From NCBI RefSeq assembly GCF_030161875.1, contig NZ_BSVA01000001.1, forward strand, positions 930,001 to 994,000: a DNA stretch of 64,000 nucleotides, in the 5' to 3' direction. Positions 1 through 8,611 of this stretch are shown piece by piece; the first letter of the stretch is position 1, and each line of letters starts with the position of its first letter. A program made the translations under genes and the position numbers. This DNA is from Homoserinibacter gongjuensis. Its GTDB lineage: Bacteria; Actinomycetota; Actinomycetes; Actinomycetales; Microbacteriaceae. The notes below the pieces were generated by a model. It made no database searches and had not been told where the DNA came from. It saw only the letters and a program-made list of their open reading frames with translations.

Positions 1-2
1 TC

Positions 3-749
3 TGGCTGCCCTCGGTCGAGGTGCTCCTCGCCCGCGAAGCCGCCGGCTCGGCAGCCGGTCTCACGGTGGCCGCCAAGGGCGGGCACAACGGCGAGCACCA
101 CAACCACGACGACGTCGGCTCGTTCGTCGTGGCCTCCGACGGGGTGCCCGTGATCGTCGATGCCGGTCGCCCGACCTACACCGCCGCGACCTTCGGCCCC
201 GACCGCTCGAGCATCTGGACCATGCAGAGCAGCTGGCACAACACGCCCGAGGTGCGGGGCAGCCGACAGGGCACCGGAGCCGCGTTCCGCGCCCACGACA
301 CCACGGCATCCCTGGACGACGCCAGCGCACGATTCTCGACCGAGCTGGCCGCCGCCTACCCGGATGCCGCCCTCCGCCGCTGGAACCGCACCGTGACGCT
401 CGAGCGGGGCACGCATCCGCGGGTCGTCGTCGACGACTCCTGGGCGTTCGCCGATGAAGGCGCCGAGCCGACGCAGCGACCGACCGCGTTGCACCTGCTC
501 GTCGCGGGCGACGTGGAACTCGTCGGCGACGGCGCCCGGATCACGCCGCTCGACGGCGCGAGCACCGTGCGGGTGCGCTGGCCTGCCGAGCTCGAGGCCG
601 CCACGACCGTGCGCGATCTCGACGACCCGATGCTCTCCACCGTGTGGGGTGCGCGGCTCACCCGAATCGAACTCGACGTGACACACCACCGCGCGGCCCG
701 GGTCACGGTAGAACTGGACACGACGACACCTGAGGATCCCCACGCATGA
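3..749 (+). CDS. Heparinase II/III family protein, 3' part (5' end outside window)
   Basis: The frame is open from the first bases, so the start lies upstream; about 248 residues are visible. The segment GEHHNHDDVGSF, about 35 residues in, is the His/Asp-rich signature of the heparinase II/III C-terminal beta-sandwich, followed by a conserved SSWHNTPEVRG stretch. Family members are polysaccharide lyases or hydrolases acting on uronic-acid or amino-sugar polymers, with an N-terminal (alpha/alpha) toroid that would be off the window here. The stop overlaps the next start by four bases (ATGA), so it is probably co-transcribed with the regulator that follows. Substrate cannot be told from this fragment. 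Confidence 0.85.
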   Translation, partial: WLPSVEVLLAREAAGSAAGLTVAAKGGHNGEHHNHDDVGSFVVASDGVPVIVDAGRPTYTAATFGPDRSSIWTMQSSWHNTPEVRGSRQGTGAAFRAHDTTASLDDASARFSTELAAAYPDAALRRWNRTVTLERGTHPRVVVDDSWAFADEGAEPTQRPTALHLLVAGDVELVGDGARITPLDGASTVRVRWPAELEAATTVRDLDDPMLSTVWGARLTRIELDVTHHRAARVTVELDTTTPEDPHA

Positions 750-1855
750 GCGATCAGAACCCGCACGCGCCCCTGGCGCCCGCCCGCCGGGCCCACGTGC
801 TCACCTCCCTCGCGCGCGACGGTGTCGTGCGTGTCTCGCAGCTCATCGACGAGCTCGGAGTCGCGCCAGTGACCCTGCGCCGCGACCTCGCGCAGATGGA
901 GAAGGAGGGGCTGCTCGTGCGCGTGCACGGCGGTGCCGTGCCGCCCGAGGGCGGTGTGCCGGCCGCGAGCGCCGAGACCATCGCGCGGCCCGCCCACCAG
1001 GAGGCGATCGGCGTGCTCGTGCCGTCGCTCGGTTACTACTGGCCGAGTGTGGTGCGGGGCGCCGAGGAGGAGGCTCAGCGGCTCGGGTATCGCGTCGTCG
1101 TGCGGGGAGCGTCGTACGAACTGCAAGACGAGCGCCCCGTGCTCGACCGCCTCGTGCACGGCGAGGGGGTGCGCGGCCTCATCGTGGCGCCCAACACCGA
1201 CATGCCGCACGCGCGCGAGGTGGTCGCCTGGCTCGCCGACTGCGGCGTGCCGAGCGTGCTCGCGGAACGCGACGCGACGCATCCGGATGGCACGCCCGTC
1301 GAGTCGGTCGCGAGTGACCACGCGTTCGGCGGCGTGCTCGCCGCACGACACCTCGCGGCTCTCGGGCATCAGCGCGTCGGCCTCGTGCTCTCGCGGCACT
1401 CGCCCACCTCGCGCAAGATCGCCGCCGGGTGGACGGCCGCCTGCGAGGAGCTCGGCCTGACGCCGTCGCAGCACTTCGAGTCGCTCATTCCCGACCGCAG
1501 CACGCCCGAGTTCTCCAGTGCGGTCAACGCCGCCCTCGACACGGCGATCGACAAGGGCATCACCGCGTTGCTCGTGCACCCCGACCACGAGGCGATGGCG
1601 TTCGTCGACCTCGCCCTCGGGCGCGGCATCTCGGTGCCGGGCGACCTGTCGATCATGGCGTACGACGACGAGGTCGCCCAGCTGTTCACGCCGCCGCTCA
1701 CGGCCGTGAGTCCGCCCCGTCGCGCGGTCGGCGCCGCCGCCATCGACCTGCTCGTGCGCCGCATCGCCGATCCCGACCGTCCCGTGCACCGCGTGACGAT
1801 CAACCCCACGCTCATCGCGCGCGAGTCGACCGCCGCGCCGCGGAAGGCCGACTGA
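746..1855 (+). CDS. Hybrid transcriptional regulator: DeoR-type HTH plus LacI-type sugar-sensor domain
   Basis: The 369-residue protein begins with a DeoR-type winged helix (about residues 12-68; recognition segment LGVAPVTLRRDL, then the usual VHGGAV). It continues with a periplasmic-binding-protein-like sensor domain of the LacI/GalR type (about residues 85-365, with GVLVPSLGYYWPSVVRGAEEE at its start broken by no gap, and MAYDDEVAQLFTPPLTAV near the end). DeoR heads normally pair with a phosphosugar-sensing domain, so this combination is a less common architecture, though seen in actinobacteria. It overlaps the heparinase gene by four bases and probably controls that polysaccharide-use cluster in response to a released sugar; the ligand is unknown. 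Confidence 0.88.
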   Translation: MSDQNPHAPLAPARRAHVLTSLARDGVVRVSQLIDELGVAPVTLRRDLAQMEKEGLLVRVHGGAVPPEGGVPAASAETIARPAHQEAIGVLVPSLGYYWPSVVRGAEEEAQRLGYRVVVRGASYELQDERPVLDRLVHGEGVRGLIVAPNTDMPHAREVVAWLADCGVPSVLAERDATHPDGTPVESVASDHAFGGVLAARHLAALGHQRVGLVLSRHSPTSRKIAAGWTAACEELGLTPSQHFESLIPDRSTPEFSSAVNAALDTAIDKGITALLVHPDHEAMAFVDLALGRGISVPGDLSIMAYDDEVAQLFTPPLTAVSPPRRAVGAAAIDLLVRRIADPDRPVHRVTINPTLIARESTAAPRKAD

Positions 1856-1858
1856 GGC

Positions 1859-3474
1859 GTGATCGACCCGCGCGACTTCTCTCCGTGGGATTTCTGGGAC
1901 GGTGCTTCCGAATCGGATGCCGCGGCGCAGCTCGCGCACCAGTCGGCGCTGCGGAAGACGCATCCGGGTTGGCGCCTCGGCGACCGCTGCTTTCTCTCCC
2001 CGCTCGCCTCGGTCGACCCGGAGGAGTTGGTGCTCGGGGATCGCAGCTACGTCGCCGCGGGTTCCTACCTCACCGGCGAGCTGAGCATCGGGCGCGACTG
2101 CAGCGTCAACGTCTACACGGTCGTGCGGGGCGATGTGCGGATCGGCGACGCCGTGCGGATCGGCGCGCACACCTCGATCCTCGGCTTCAACCACACGATG
2201 GACGACCCCGAGACCGAGGTGTTCCGGCAGCCCCTCACCTCACGCGGCATCCGCATCGGCGACGACGTGTGGATCGGATCGCACGTGGTCGTGCTCGATG
2301 GCGTGACGGTCGGTGACCGGGCTGTGCTCGCGGCAGGCGCCGTCGTGACGAAGGACGTGCCGGCGGGAGCCGTGGTGGGCGGCAACCCGGCACGCGTGCT
2401 CAAGTGGCGCGTGCCGCCCGTCGACCCGCTGGGCGCGCGGCTGCGTGTGTTCGGGGATGCGGTGCGTGCCTCGGCCCGGGCCGTACTCGACCGATCGTGG
2501 AACGCCGAGGCACGGCTCTTCACCGACCGCCCGGGGGTCGCCCCCACGGTGCGTGCGCAGTGCGACGCGATCGAACTCGCCGAGCTGCTGCTCGGCAGCG
2601 CTCCCCGCAACTGCCCGCCGAGGAGCAGCTCGCACGACTGCGTGGATGGCAGGATGCCACCACCGGTCTCGTCGCGCCGATCGATGCGCACGGGGCGCAA
2701 CAGCATCCGCCCGATCCGGACGACCCCGACGTCGCCTACCACGTGCTGTGCGTCGGGCACGCGCTCGAACTGCTCGGCTCGGGGTTCGCGCACCCCGTGC
2801 GGATGGCCACCGAGATGACGCCCACCGCCGTCGTGGCATTCTGTGAGCGTCTTCCGTGGTCCGAGGAGGCCTGGACGGCGGGCCACTGGATCGACGCGCT
2901 CGGAACGGCGCTGCACGTGACGCGGCGGCGCGGCGACGTCGTGCCTGCCGGCGTCGAGGAGGCGCTCATCGGCTGGCTCGTCGCGCGCGCCGATCCGGGC
3001 ACCGGGGTGTGGGGCGCGCCCCGTGAGGCCGACGGGATGCTGCAGCCGGTCAACGGGTTCTATCGCGCGAGCCGCGGCACCTTCGCCCAGTTCGGCCTGC
3101 CGGTGCCGTACCCCGAGCGGGTCATCGACACCGTGCTCGCCCACGCGCGCGACGCGCGCTTCTTCGCCCACGGACGGCGAGACGCCTGCAACGTGCTCGA
3201 CGTCGCCCACCCACTGTGGCTCACGCGGGCGAGCCGTCATCGCGCTGCCGAGGTGGCACCCCTCGCGCGCGAACTGCTGGAGGTGGCACTCGACGCCTGG
3301 ATCCCGGATGCGGGTGCCGCGTTCTCCGAGGGCGGCGAGCCGGGTCTGCAGGGCAGCGAGATGTGGCTCGCGATCGTCTGGTACCTCGCCGACCTCCTCG
3401 GTCTCGCCGAGGAGCTCGGCTACCGGCCGCGCGGCGTGCACCGGCCGGAGCCAGCGCGAACAGCAGCCGGCTGA
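1859..3474 (+). CDS. Hexapeptide-repeat acyltransferase fused to an unknown helical domain (one frameshift)
   Basis: A GTG start lies three bases after the regulator stop. Residues about 40-185 form a left-handed beta-helix of hexapeptide repeats (LTGELSIGRDCSVNVYT, IRIGDDVWIGSHVVVLDGVT region) ending in the GGNPARVLKWR motif of maltose/galactoside O-acetyltransferase-like enzymes. The frame breaks at the C run 2603-2606; adding one C restores a continuous protein of about 538 residues. The C-terminal half (from about 2610) is rich in helix-hairpin motifs with repeated Trp/Gly (GHWIDALG, LVARADPGTGVWGAP) resembling an alpha/alpha-toroid, but I recognise no family. Clustering suggests acetylation or trimming of the same glycan as the heparinase; this is inference. 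Confidence 0.72.
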
Positions 3475-3515
3475 GGCGCACCCGCGAAGCGGAGGCGGCT
3501 CGAAACCAGCGCCGC

Positions 3516-4025
3516 TCAGTCTTTGGGCGCCTGACCGCGCGCGAGTGCATGCAGCAGGCCGGTGAACTGCTCGATCGACTCGATCGGCCAGTCGGCCAGC
3601 ACGTCATAGAGGCGCCCTTCGTAGGGCTGTCGCGCCCTGTCGAGCCGGCGCTGCCCCTCGTCGGTGACGGCGATGAGCTTGATGCGCCCGTCGTCGGGGT
3701 CGGCCGTGCGGGCCACGAGCCCGAGTTCCTCGAGCTCCGAGACGGCGCGACTCACCTGCCCCTTGTCGGCGGTCATGTGCTCGGCGATGCCCGAGACCGT
3801 GACCGAACCGGCACGCTGGATCACCGAGAGCACCTTGTAGGTGCCCGGCAGCATCCCGGGGCTCACCGCCTCGGCGAACTGCACGTACATGCGCCGCAGC
3901 TCGGTCATGAGCTCGCCGAACGCGGCCTCGAGGCCGCGCACGGCCTGCTGGCGGGCATCCTCCTGGCGGGCGTCCGTCGGCGCGGCGGATGCGGGCGCCG
4001 CGCCGACGGGGTCGGGGGTGGTCAT
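3516..4025 (-). CDS. MarR family transcriptional regulator
   Basis: The 169-residue protein has the MarR winged-helix core at about residues 60-130, with the DNA-reading segment HMTADKGQVSRAVSELEELG and the wing DDGRIKLIAVTDEG. Its ATG overlaps the stop of the upstream DHA2 exporter by four bases, so exporter and regulator form one transcript, a common arrangement for self-controlled drug efflux. Three palindromes of the form GTTGA-N6-TCAAC lie upstream of the exporter and are the probable operator. Effector unknown. Confidence 0.9.
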   Translation of the reverse strand: MTTPDPVGAAPASAAPTDARQEDARQQAVRGLEAAFGELMTELRRMYVQFAEAVSPGMLPGTYKVLSVIQRAGSVTVSGIAEHMTADKGQVSRAVSELEELGLVARTADPDDGRIKLIAVTDEGQRRLDRARQPYEGRLYDVLADWPIESIEQFTGLLHALARGQAPKD

Positions 4026-5713
4026 CGACGGCTCGTTCCTGCCTGGTGATCGTCATCGGGCAGCGTGACGCTGCCGGTCGCGGTGAGCACGCTCATGCCC
4101 TCCGGCACCGAGACGGTCGCGAGGTCGGCCTCGGCGGCCTGCGCACGCTCGGTGGTCGTCATGCGGGTGAGCGGCTTGTTCGGCAGGAGCAGGATAGCGA
4201 TGAGGCTGATCACGGCGAACGGCACGGCGATCAGGAAGGAGTGCGAGATGCCGTTCGCGTAGATGTCCTCCACGACGATCCGCAGCGCCTTCGGCATCTC
4301 CGACACCTTGGGCAGGGTGCCCGACTGCAGCAGCTCCGCCCACTTCGGCGCCTCGGAGCCGAGGCTCGCGATCGCGGCGGCGATGTCATCCTTGCGCTCC
4401 ACGATGAGATCGGTCACGCGTGCCGCGAGCGCCGCCCCCATGACCGAGACGCCGATCGTGCCGCCGAGGCTGCGGAAGAAGGTGACGCCCGAGCTCGCGA
4501 CGCCGATCTTGGTCGGCTCGGTGGTGTTCTGCACCACGAGCACGAGGTTCTGCATGGTCATGCCGACGCCCGCGCCGAGCAGCACCATGTAGAGCGACAC
4601 GAGGGTGAAGTCGGTGTCGTAGTGGATCGTCGAGAGCAGGTAGGAGCCCGCGGTCAACAGCACGGCGCCGACTACGAGGTAGGGCTTCCAGCTTCCGAAG
4701 CGCGTGATGAGGGCACCGACCCCCACGGATGCGATGAGCAGCCCCGCGATCATCGGGATCGTCATAAGACCCGCCTCGGTCGGCGTGGCGCCCCGCGAGA
4801 GCTGCATGTACTGGCTGAGGAACACCGAGGCGCCGAACATCGCGATGCCGGTGGCGATCGAGGCGATCACCGAGAGCGTGAAGGTCGCGTTGCGGAACAT
4901 CGACAGCGGGATGAGCGGCTCCTTGGAGCGCAGTTCCACGATCACGAACAGCACCGCGGCGAGCAGTGCCCCGCCGACCATGAGGGCGGTCGTCAGGCTC
5001 CACCACTCGAACGAGTCGCCCGCGAGCGACACCCAGATGAGCAGCAGCGACACCGCGGTCGAGAGCAGCACGATCCCGAGGTAGTCGATCGACACCTTGC
5101 GCTTCTCGCGGCCCGGCAGGTGCAGGGTCGACTGCACGATCACGAGCGCGACGATCGCCACGGGCAGGGCGACGTAGAAGTTCCAGCGCCAGCCCCATCC
5201 GTCGGTGATGACCCCGCCCAGCAGCGGACCGCCAACGGTCGAGACCGCCATCACGGCACCGAACAGACCCATGTAGCGACCGCGTTCGCGCGGGCTGATG
5301 ATGTCGGCCATGATCACCTGGCTGAGCGCGGCGAGACCACCGGCGCCGATGCCCTGCACCGCGCGGAATGCGATGAGCGTCTCGGGGTTCTGCGAGAACC
5401 CGGCCGCGGCGGTGGCGAGGATGAAGATCACGATCGAGAGCTGGAACAGCAGCTTGCGATTGAAGAGGTCGGCGAGCTTGCCCCAGATGGGCGTCGAGAT
5501 CGCGGTGGTGAGCAGCGTCGCGGTGATGACCCAGGTGAACGCCGTCTGGTCGCCCTGGAGGTCGTTGATGATGACCGGCAGCGAACTCGAGACGACGGTC
5601 GACGCGAGCATCGACACGAACATGCCGAGGATGAGGCCCGAGAGGGCCTCGAGCACGCGACGGTGCTCCTTCTTCTCGGCGGGTGCGTCGGGCGACGCGG
5701 GCGTTGACGACAT
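4022..5713 (-). CDS. DHA2 family multidrug efflux MFS transporter (EmrB/QacA type)
   Basis: The 563-residue protein is the right size for a 14-helix drug:H+ antiporter of the DHA2 family. Features seen are the first-helix segment MLASTVVSSSLPVI, the loop motif GKLADLFNRK (motif A form), the antiporter motif GPLLGGVITDGWGWRWNF (motif C region) and AFRAVQGIGAGGLAAL. It should export cationic or amphipathic drugs across the cytoplasmic membrane. It is first in a two-gene unit with the MarR regulator, with three MarR-type palindromes 59-119 bases upstream of its ATG. The frame is intact. The substrate cannot be predicted from sequence. Confidence 0.9.
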   Translation of the reverse strand: MSSTPASPDAPAEKKEHRRVLEALSGLILGMFVSMLASTVVSSSLPVIINDLQGDQTAFTWVITATLLTTAISTPIWGKLADLFNRKLLFQLSIVIFILATAAAGFSQNPETLIAFRAVQGIGAGGLAALSQVIMADIISPRERGRYMGLFGAVMAVSTVGGPLLGGVITDGWGWRWNFYVALPVAIVALVIVQSTLHLPGREKRKVSIDYLGIVLLSTAVSLLLIWVSLAGDSFEWWSLTTALMVGGALLAAVLFVIVELRSKEPLIPLSMFRNATFTLSVIASIATGIAMFGASVFLSQYMQLSRGATPTEAGLMTIPMIAGLLIASVGVGALITRFGSWKPYLVVGAVLLTAGSYLLSTIHYDTDFTLVSLYMVLLGAGVGMTMQNLVLVVQNTTEPTKIGVASSGVTFFRSLGGTIGVSVMGAALAARVTDLIVERKDDIAAAIASLGSEAPKWAELLQSGTLPKVSEMPKALRIVVEDIYANGISHSFLIAVPFAVISLIAILLLPNKPLTRMTTTERAQAAEADLATVSVPEGMSVLTATGSVTLPDDDHQAGTSRR

Positions 5714-5771
5714 GCGGATCCTTAAGGACGGAAGGTTTCGAGCGGATGCGCGGCGACGTTGGCGCTGGATG

Positions 5772-5832
5772 GTTGAGAGAAGTCAACCGTTGAGAGGGGT
5801 CAACGATACGCGCATGGTTGACAGATGTCAAC
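5772..5832. promoter_or_regulatory. Three palindromic MarR-type operator copies
   Basis: Three 16-base palindromes with GTTGA/TCAAC half-sites are present: GTTGAGAGAAGTCAAC (5772-5787), GTTGAGAGGGGTCAAC (5789-5804) and GTTGACAGATGTCAAC (5817-5832). They lie between the DHA2 exporter start (5713, minus strand) and the 3' end of the Lrp gene; the third overlaps the Lrp stop codon. The layout fits repression of the exporter-MarR transcript. A similar half-site occurs beside the second MarR gene at 60145-60184. Confidence 0.75.
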
Positions 5833-6316
5833 GACCCAGAGTCGACTGTCGCCCGGGCGCGTGATCGAAGATGAGACTCGTGTTGGTGGCCGCCACCTCG
5901 GGCCGCAAGCTGATCGTGTCGGACACCAGTTCGCGCAGTTGCGCGGCGTCGCGAACGGCCACATGCACGAGGAAGTCGCGGTCGCCCGCGACGAAGTACA
6001 CCCGCCGCGTGGCGGGCAGCTGCTCGAGGTAGGCCTGGAAGCGGCGCAGGTCGCCGCGGGCGTGCGCATGCAGGCGGATCGCGATGAGCGCCTCGAGCGC
6101 CAGGCCGAGCGAGCTCTGATCGATCTCGGCGTGGAAGCCCGTGATCACGCCTGCCTCGACGAGCGCCCGCACCCGCTTGTGGCACGTCGACTCGGAGACG
6201 CCGACGCGGCTCGCGAGCTCGCTGTTCGACACGCGTCCGTCGCGCTCGAGCTCGTGCAGGATGGCGCGGTCGGTGGCGTCGAGCCGGCGGCCGCCGGAGG
6301 AATCCTGCGCGGGCAT
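5828..6316 (-). CDS. Lrp/AsnC family transcriptional regulator
   Basis: About 162 residues from the ATG at 6316 (MPAQDSSGG), preferred over longer upstream starts because the Lrp domain begins there. An N-terminal HTH (NSELASRVGVSESTCHKRV, about residues 30-55) is followed by the RAM ligand domain with GVITGFHAEID and the core TRRVYFVAGDRDFLVHVAV. It is divergent from a D-amino-acid dehydrogenase, as DadR-type regulators are with dadA, so it likely senses an amino acid and controls that gene and itself. The stop codon lies inside the third MarR operator of the neighbouring exporter. Confidence 0.88.
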   Translation of the reverse strand: MPAQDSSGGRRLDATDRAILHELERDGRVSNSELASRVGVSESTCHKRVRALVEAGVITGFHAEIDQSSLGLALEALIAIRLHAHARGDLRRFQAYLEQLPATRRVYFVAGDRDFLVHVAVRDAAQLRELVSDTISLRPEVAATNTSLIFDHAPGRQSTLGR

Positions 6317-6340
6317 CTGCGCCTTTCGATCGGATGAGGC

Positions 6341-6375
6341 GATTCTTTCGTGATTCGTGGTCTGAAGCAAGAATC
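6341..6375. promoter_or_regulatory. Inverted repeat between divergent Lrp and dehydrogenase genes
   Basis: GATTCTT (6341-6347) and AAGAATC (6369-6375) form an inverted repeat with a 21-base centre in the divergent promoter region. This AT-richer patch stands out from the GC-rich surroundings and is a plausible Lrp binding site; the assignment rests on position only. Confidence 0.45.
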
Positions 6376-6470
6376 TTCGAGCTGTGCGCGCCTCACCCGC
6401 GGATTTCGGATACTGGCTGTGAGGGCGCCGAGCACGGCACCCCGACAGGGTCGTCGGAAGGATGCGCGAC

Positions 6471-7694
6471 GTGGCGCGATCGATCGTCGTCGGTGCGGGA
6501 ATGGTGGGCCTCGCGACGGCGTGGCACCTGCAGGAGCAGGGCGTCGAGGTCACAGTCGTCGACCGCACGGGCGTCGCCGCCGGATCCTCGTGGGGCAACG
6601 CGGGCTGGCTGACGCCGGGCAAGGCGATTCCGCTCGCCGACCCGAGCCTCTGGACCTACGGGCCGCGCGCGCTCATCGATCCGGATGCCGCACTGCACGT
6701 GCCGTTCCGCGTCGACGCGGCGCTGTGGAGCTTCCTGGCCCGCTTCGCCGCCCACGGCACGCACCGCGCGTGGGATCGCACGATGGCCGCGCTCACGCCC
6801 ATCGACCGCATGGCGCTCGAGTGCTTCGACGAGCTCGGCGCGGGCGGCGTCGACGCCTGGACGCGCGAGGGCCCCTTCGTGATCGGCTTCGCGGAGGAGG
6901 CGCACTCGCCCGGCTTCCTGCGCGAAGTCGAGGGCGTCATCCGGCACGGACAGGACGTGCCGTTCGAGCGTCTCGACGACCCCCGCGAGCTCGCACCGCA
7001 ATTGTCGGATGCCGTCAAGGTCGCCTATCGACTCGACGGGCAGCGCTTCCTCGAACCCGCCCCCTACGTCGAGGCGCTCGCCGCATCCGTGGTCGCCCGC
7101 GGGGGTGAGCTGCGCACGGGCGTCGCCGTCACGGCCGTCTCCGGCGGCACGCAGCCGAGCGTCACCCTCGCCGACGGCGAGCGGCTGGAGGCCGACTCGG
7201 TCGTGCTCGCGACGGGCGCGTGGCTCCCCCAGCTCGCCCGCGCGCTCGGCGTGCGCACCCGCGTGCAGGCCGGGCGCGGGTACTCCTTCACGGTCGCGAC
7301 CGAGCAGCCGGCAGTGCACCCGGTGTACCTGCCGTTCCAGCGGATCGCGTGCACCCCGTATCAGGGCCGCTTCCGCATCGCGGGCACGATGGAGTTCCGC
7401 CGCCCCGACGAGCCGCCGCAGGCGCGCCGCATCCAGGCGATCATCAACCAGGCCCGGCGACTGTTCACCGGCGTCGACCTCGAGCACCGTGAAGACGAGT
7501 GGGTGGGCTCACGCCCCGTCACTCCCGACGGCCTGCCCCTGGTCGGCGCCACCCGCGCGCCCGGCGTCTACGTCGCGGGCGGCCACGGCATGTGGGGCAT
7601 CGTGCTGGGCCCCGCCACCGGCAAGCTGCTCGCCCAGCGCATCGTCACCGGCGAGACCCACCCGGCGATCGCGCCGTTCGACCCGCTGCGGTGA
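6471..7694 (+). CDS. FAD-dependent D-amino-acid dehydrogenase (DadA-like)
   Basis: The protein of about 407 residues has an N-terminal FAD-binding Rossmann motif (VVGAGMVGLATAWHLQEQG), the GNAGWLTPG substrate-domain segment typical of DadA, and a C-terminal GHGMWGIVLGPATGKLLAQ motif closing the FAD site. It should oxidise D-amino acids to 2-oxo acids, passing electrons to the respiratory chain. The GTG at 6471 is preferred over the ATG at 6462 because GGAAGG at 6456-6461 touches that ATG but is nine bases from the GTG. It is divergent from the Lrp regulator, which probably controls it. Related DAO-family enzymes (glycine or sarcosine oxidases) are possible alternatives. Confidence 0.85.
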   Translation: MARSIVVGAGMVGLATAWHLQEQGVEVTVVDRTGVAAGSSWGNAGWLTPGKAIPLADPSLWTYGPRALIDPDAALHVPFRVDAALWSFLARFAAHGTHRAWDRTMAALTPIDRMALECFDELGAGGVDAWTREGPFVIGFAEEAHSPGFLREVEGVIRHGQDVPFERLDDPRELAPQLSDAVKVAYRLDGQRFLEPAPYVEALAASVVARGGELRTGVAVTAVSGGTQPSVTLADGERLEADSVVLATGAWLPQLARALGVRTRVQAGRGYSFTVATEQPAVHPVYLPFQRIACTPYQGRFRIAGTMEFRRPDEPPQARRIQAIINQARRLFTGVDLEHREDEWVGSRPVTPDGLPLVGATRAPGVYVAGGHGMWGIVLGPATGKLLAQRIVTGETHPAIAPFDPLR

Positions 7695-7732
7695 CGCCGC
7701 AGGACGACCAGCCCTGAGGACTCCGACGACGA

Positions 7733-8050
7733 TCAGCGGTCGACTCGATGCTTCCAGTAGCCGGGGCGGCGGCTCTGATGCGCAAACGCCACAATCAATA
7801 AGTCATCATCCCGGACGAAGTAGACGACGCGTTAGGGAAACACACCGATCTTGCGGCTTCGGACGACCGGGAGACGATCCCAGCCCGGAAACTTGGGCCA
7901 AGCGTCGGGACTCCACTCGATGTCATCAACCGCCTTGGCGACCTCGATGTCGAACTCGTCGCCGAGACCGGCCTCGGTTATCGCATAGGAGCGGACGGCA
8001 TCCAGGAACTCGGCCTCCGCCTGCGGATGGACGCGGTGACGGAGGGTCAC
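7733..8050 (-). pseudogene. RelE/ParE family toxin, interrupted by an in-frame TAA
   Basis: The GTG start at 8050 overlaps the antitoxin stop (GTGA). The first 72 residues (MTLRHRVHPQAEAEFLDAV onward) have the ParE/RelE fold signature ending SRKIGVFP. A TAA at 7832-7834 then stands where the family has Tyr (FPYRV), and the same frame continues past it with a normal family tail (RVVYFVRDDDLLIVAFAHQ, then SRRPGYWKH) to TGA at 7733-7735. One substitution therefore removes the conserved C-terminal strands. It is a true nonsense change rather than an indel, so the toxin is probably inactive unless this base is an error or suppressed. Confidence 0.82.
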
Positions 8051-8298
8051 TTACGCAGATCGTCCAAGAGTGCGCGCGCCTTCTCACGCGTTTGCTCGAA
8101 GGTGCTCAACTCGACTCGGCTGTGCAGGATGTCGTCGACACGAGAACCAATCTCGTCACGCCAAACATCGTCGATCTCCGACTGCGACGCGTCGTCCGCG
8201 GGGTGCAGGCTGGCGAGGAGGCGGTGCGCGACCAGGGTGCGCTCGTCCAGGTCGAGCGCGAGACCCGCCTGATACACCTCGTCAGCCTTGAGTGCCAT
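8047..8298 (-). CDS. Addiction-module antitoxin (toxin-antitoxin partner)
   Basis: This 83-residue acidic protein (MALKADEVYQAGLALDLDER at its start) matches the short addiction-module component family paired with RelE/ParE toxins: DERTLVAHRLLASLHP near the middle and a helical C-terminal tail for toxin binding. It is upstream of the toxin gene and overlaps it by four bases, the usual antitoxin-first order. The frame is intact while the toxin is broken, as expected when an antitoxin outlives its toxin. Confidence 0.8.
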   Translation of the reverse strand: MALKADEVYQAGLALDLDERTLVAHRLLASLHPADDASQSEIDDVWRDEIGSRVDDILHSRVELSTFEQTREKARALLDDLRK

Positions 8299-8378
8299 GT
8301 ATCGAGTGTACGGCGGCACGCTGACACCGGCCAGGACCGGGGCGCCACGACCGAGCATACGTGTCGTCGCCGGACGGC

Positions 8379-8543
8379 TCAGGCCTTCCTGCGCCGACGG
8401 CGCTCGAGCAGCAGGATCACGCCACCCATGAGCACCGCGGCCTCGAACGCCGCGAGCCACGCCACGGGCGAGCTCGTTCCCGTCAGGGCGAGACCCAACG
8501 CCGGGTCCACGGTCACGACAGCGGTCGAGGCTACTGCGGTGAC
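8379..8543 (-). pseudogene. 3' remnant of a sortase-anchored surface protein gene, cut by the IS element
   Basis: Reading the minus strand from the IS edge gives TVDPALGLALTGTSSPV, then a hydrophobic stretch and the tail LLERRRRRKA before the stop at 8379-8381. A LALTG pentapeptide, a membrane helix and an arginine-rich end make a LAXTG cell-wall sorting signal, the type used by class E sortases of actinobacteria. Everything upstream is lost at the IS boundary (8544), so only the anchor is left. No continuation was identified on the far side of the IS. Confidence 0.72.
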
Positions 8544-8611
8544 GGGTCTGGTGCAGGAGCTGGTGACACCTAGCGTTTAGGGCTGTGGCCCTGAGCGGGA
8601 AGGATGTCATC

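Noticed and set aside
356..2194. Very long open frame on the minus strand opposite the heparinase and regulator genes
   Set aside because: In ~70% GC DNA the frame opposite a real gene stays open by codon bias; the translation is Arg/His/Gly-rich, without motifs, and runs across two clear plus-strand genes.
3989..5707. 572-codon open frame opposite the DHA2 exporter
   Set aside because: It mirrors the exporter codon by codon, has a repetitive Arg/Asp/His composition and no recognisable domain; the minus-strand gene has all family motifs.
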